NCBI GenBank assembly: GCA_934643435.1
Contig: CAKUCJ010000004.1
Location: 1 to 17,005, forward strand
Direction of reading: 5' to 3'
Source of the DNA: an uncultured Collinsella sp.
GTDB lineage: Bacteria > Actinomycetota > Coriobacteriia > Coriobacteriales > Coriobacteriaceae
Length of the DNA: 17,005 nt
Position 1 is the stretch's first letter, and every line of letters begins with the position of its first letter. A program made the position numbers and the translations under genes. The notes beneath the pieces were generated by a model. It saw nothing but the letters and a program-made list of their open reading frames with translations. It made no database searches and was not told where the DNA came from. Below, piece by piece: positions 15,936 to 17,005 of the stretch.

Positions 15936-16028
15936 GCGCTGCTTAAGTGCCTCGGAAAGTCCGATGAGCGCCGTGAGGAGCGAGACCAAAGCGGTCAGGA
16001 GCTTCACGAAATCAATCAAATCGGTCAT
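15903..16028 (-). CDS. Small basic membrane peptide, type I toxin-like
   Basis: This is a 41-residue frame with a near-perfect ribosome site (GGAGGTGAT, 4 nt before the ATG at 16028). Residues 1-15 are MTDLIDFVKLLTALV and hydrophobic sequence continues to about residue 28, enough for one membrane-spanning helix. The tail KQRSKRSRRGRRR carries nine basic residues. A short hydrophobic helix plus a charged tail is the plan of type I toxins and small holin-like peptides. The context fits: its own extended -10 promoter, a leader hairpin that can mask the ribosome site, a 3' hairpin, and a convergent promoter giving an overlapping RNA. A relic of its 3' end lies at 2708-2755, so the element is dispersed. 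Alternatives are a harmless small membrane protein or a regulator of a membrane complex. The coding call is firm; the toxin role is inference. Confidence 0.7.
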   Translation of the reverse strand: MTDLIDFVKLLTALVSLLTALIGLSEALKQRSKRSRRGRRR

Positions 16029-16036
16029 GGGCATCA

Positions 16037-16054
16037 CCTCCCATCAGATGGAGG
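16037..16054 (-). promoter_or_regulatory. Hairpin masking the small-peptide ribosome site
   Basis: On the minus strand CCTCC (16050-16054) can pair with GGAGG (16037-16041), which is the core of the ribosome site of the 41-residue peptide, across an 8-base loop. Masking of the Shine-Dalgarno in the leader is a known control in type I toxin mRNAs. The stem is only 5 bp but all G-C except one pair. Confidence 0.45.
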
Positions 16055-16092
16055 GCGCTGCCCGGCACATGGAACTGCCGTCAACAATACCG

Positions 16093-16128
16093 ATTCTATC
16101 AGAGCCTGGTCATATATACGAATATATG
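16093..16128 (-). promoter_or_regulatory. Extended -10 promoter and palindrome for the small peptide
   Basis: On the minus strand, TGATAGAAT (16093-16101) is an extended -10 element (TGN before TAGAAT). A weak -35, TTCGTA (16117-16122), lies 18 bp upstream. The -35 falls in the centre of the palindrome CATATAT-ACGA-ATATATG (16111-16128), a possible operator. A start near 16086 gives a leader of about 58 nt before the ATG at 16028. The TAGAAT hexamer is the same as in the convergent promoter at 15829-15834. Confidence 0.5.
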
Positions 16129-16154
16129 TTCGCACTCCAAGAAACCATGACTCC

Positions 16155-16185
16155 ATGTGACAAGGGAGCTGCCCCTTTGTCACAT
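16155..16185. repeat. Palindromic repeat, copy 3, at end of HAD gene
   Basis: ATGTGACAAGGGAGC and the complement of GCCCCTTTGTCACAT pair with two mismatches around a single T. It is a diverged copy of the elements at 152-186 and 15741-15779. On the minus strand it begins at the last base of the HAD-phosphatase stop codon (TAA, complement of 16185-16187), again placing the element exactly at a gene end. Confidence 0.8.
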
Positions 16186-17005
16186 TATTCGATGATGGTG
16201 CGGGAGTTCTGCTTGCGCATGGTGGTGAGCATGTGCTTGGGAACGGCGTGGGCCATGCAGCTGCCAATAGTCGCGCTCGCAGCAGCCTTAGCCGCATCGC
16301 TACCATTCTTGGTGGCATAGCTGTGACGGAAACGCTTGAGCATGGCGATGTCGTTGCCGCCGTCGCCGTAGACCGCGACCTCGTCCTCGACAATACCGTA
16401 GTAGCTTGCCAGCCAGGCAACGCTCTCGCCCTTGTTGCACGAAGCATCCGTGATCTCGAACATCACCGGGTCGAATGGCGCGTTCACCACGCGGTCCGAG
16501 CGCTCGGCAAGATACGCCTTAAGGTCGCGCTCCAGCTCGGTCGAGGTCACGCGGCAGTTAATCTTGCAAACGTCGTGGCGCAGAATGTCGCCGATCGACT
16601 GGTCGAAATACTGCTCCTCGTGATAACCGCCACGCGCACGCATGCCACGCATCACAATGCGCTTGATGGGGCTGTCTTTCTTAAAACCCGCCTGGTGCAT
16701 CTCGAACGAACCACTCGAGAACATGCCGTCGGGCGTGGAGCAATCAAAGCAAATGTCCGGGAATGCCTTGAGCAGCTCCTCGGTAATCTGAGGGTCGATG
16801 GTCCAGGTCTTGAGTACCTCGCCATGGCTGTCTCGCACGATGGATCCGTTGGAGCAGCAGGCGTCGAGCGCCAGTCCCGTAAAGCCATGCTCGCCGATCG
16901 GCAACGTCGAGCGACCCGTTGCGGGGACCACGTGCAGCCCGGCCTCGGTCAACTCGCGAATGGCGCGGCGGATGGTTCCGTCGGCCTCGTGCAGGGCGTT
17001 AAGCA
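16185..17005 (-). CDS. Cof-type HAD-superfamily phosphatase, partial at 5' end
   Basis: The reading frame stays open to the window edge (17005), so the N terminus with the D-x-D-G-T nucleophile motif is missing. A TTG at 16952 is not the true start. Visible HAD-IIB features, in order, are the segment ADGTIRRAIRELTEAGLHVV, then PATGRS (the A-T-G-R motif), a cap region with IKRIVMRGMRARGG, NKGESVAWLASYYGI with the conserved lysine, and VYGDGGNDIAMLKRF (motif IV, metal-binding aspartates). The family dephosphorylates sugar phosphates, nucleotides and cofactors such as pyridoxal phosphate; the substrate cannot be deduced. The frame ends at a TAA (16185-16187) overlapping a palindromic repeat. The only same-strand neighbour in view is the small-peptide gene, which has its own promoter. 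Confidence 0.88.
   Translation of the reverse strand, partial: LNALHEADGTIRRAIRELTEAGLHVVPATGRSTLPIGEHGFTGLALDACCSNGSIVRDSHGEVLKTWTIDPQITEELLKAFPDICFDCSTPDGMFSSGSFEMHQAGFKKDSPIKRIVMRGMRARGGYHEEQYFDQSIGDILRHDVCKINCRVTSTELERDLKAYLAERSDRVVNAPFDPVMFEITDASCNKGESVAWLASYYGIVEDEVAVYGDGGNDIAMLKRFRHSYATKNGSDAAKAAASATIGSCMAHAVPKHMLTTMRKQNSRTIIE

Noticed and set aside
1..17005. CRISPR array, tRNA, rRNA, integrase or transposase
   Set aside because: No regularly spaced repeats, cloverleaf structures or recombinase/transposase motifs were seen on either strand.

Overview
The window looks like chromosomal DNA from a high-GC gut actinobacterium of the class Coriobacteriia, most likely Collinsella or a close relative. 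This rests on base composition, strong AGGAGG-type ribosome sites, GTG starts and a TGTGACAAAGGGACTGTCCC palindrome that I recall as common in such genomes. The assignment is recall plus inference, not a database result.

Left part (1-7990). After about 550 bases with no convincing gene comes an accessory locus built from one unrecognised protein family. Two long paralogues (581-2710 and 3512-5644) each consist of two related modules of about 340-370 residues. A stand-alone C-type module (5647-6720) and a stand-alone N-type module (6729-7762) follow the second paralogue in a tight operon. The last gene is broken by a one-base frameshift in an A run. A macro-domain gene (2775-3365, minus) sits between the two long paralogues. 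A near-identical 16-bp quasi-palindrome lies upstream of the first paralogue and in the divergent macro/second-paralogue promoter region.

Middle part (8001-12455). A comparatively AT-rich orphan gene (8001-9125, minus) is followed by a minus-strand pair: an RtcB-family RNA ligase and, 8 nt downstream, a DnaB/RecA-fold protein that has lost the Walker A lysine. Divergent from rtcB is a WYL-domain regulator.

Right part (12463-17005). The WYL regulator is followed 7 nt later by a 1095-residue UvrD/Rep-type helicase with a C-terminal RecB-like (PD-(D/E)XK) nuclease domain; the pair is probably one transcript. Its stop codon lies inside a palindromic repeat. Next is a compact module not covered by ordinary gene calling: a 41-residue membrane peptide with a very basic tail (15903-16028, minus), with a perfect Shine-Dalgarno that a hairpin can mask and an extended -10 promoter overlapping a palindrome. 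On the other strand a convergent promoter would make an RNA overlapping its 3' end. This is the layout of a type I toxin-antitoxin locus, and a 48-bp relic of its 3' end (45/48 identical) lies directly after the first long paralogue at 2708-2755. The window ends in a Cof-type HAD phosphatase gene whose start lies beyond base 17005.

Most interesting signals: the type I toxin-like locus and its relic, the modular paralogue array with a shared operator-like site and a frameshifted member, the P-loop-less RecA-fold partner of RtcB, and the palindromic repeats placed at gene ends.
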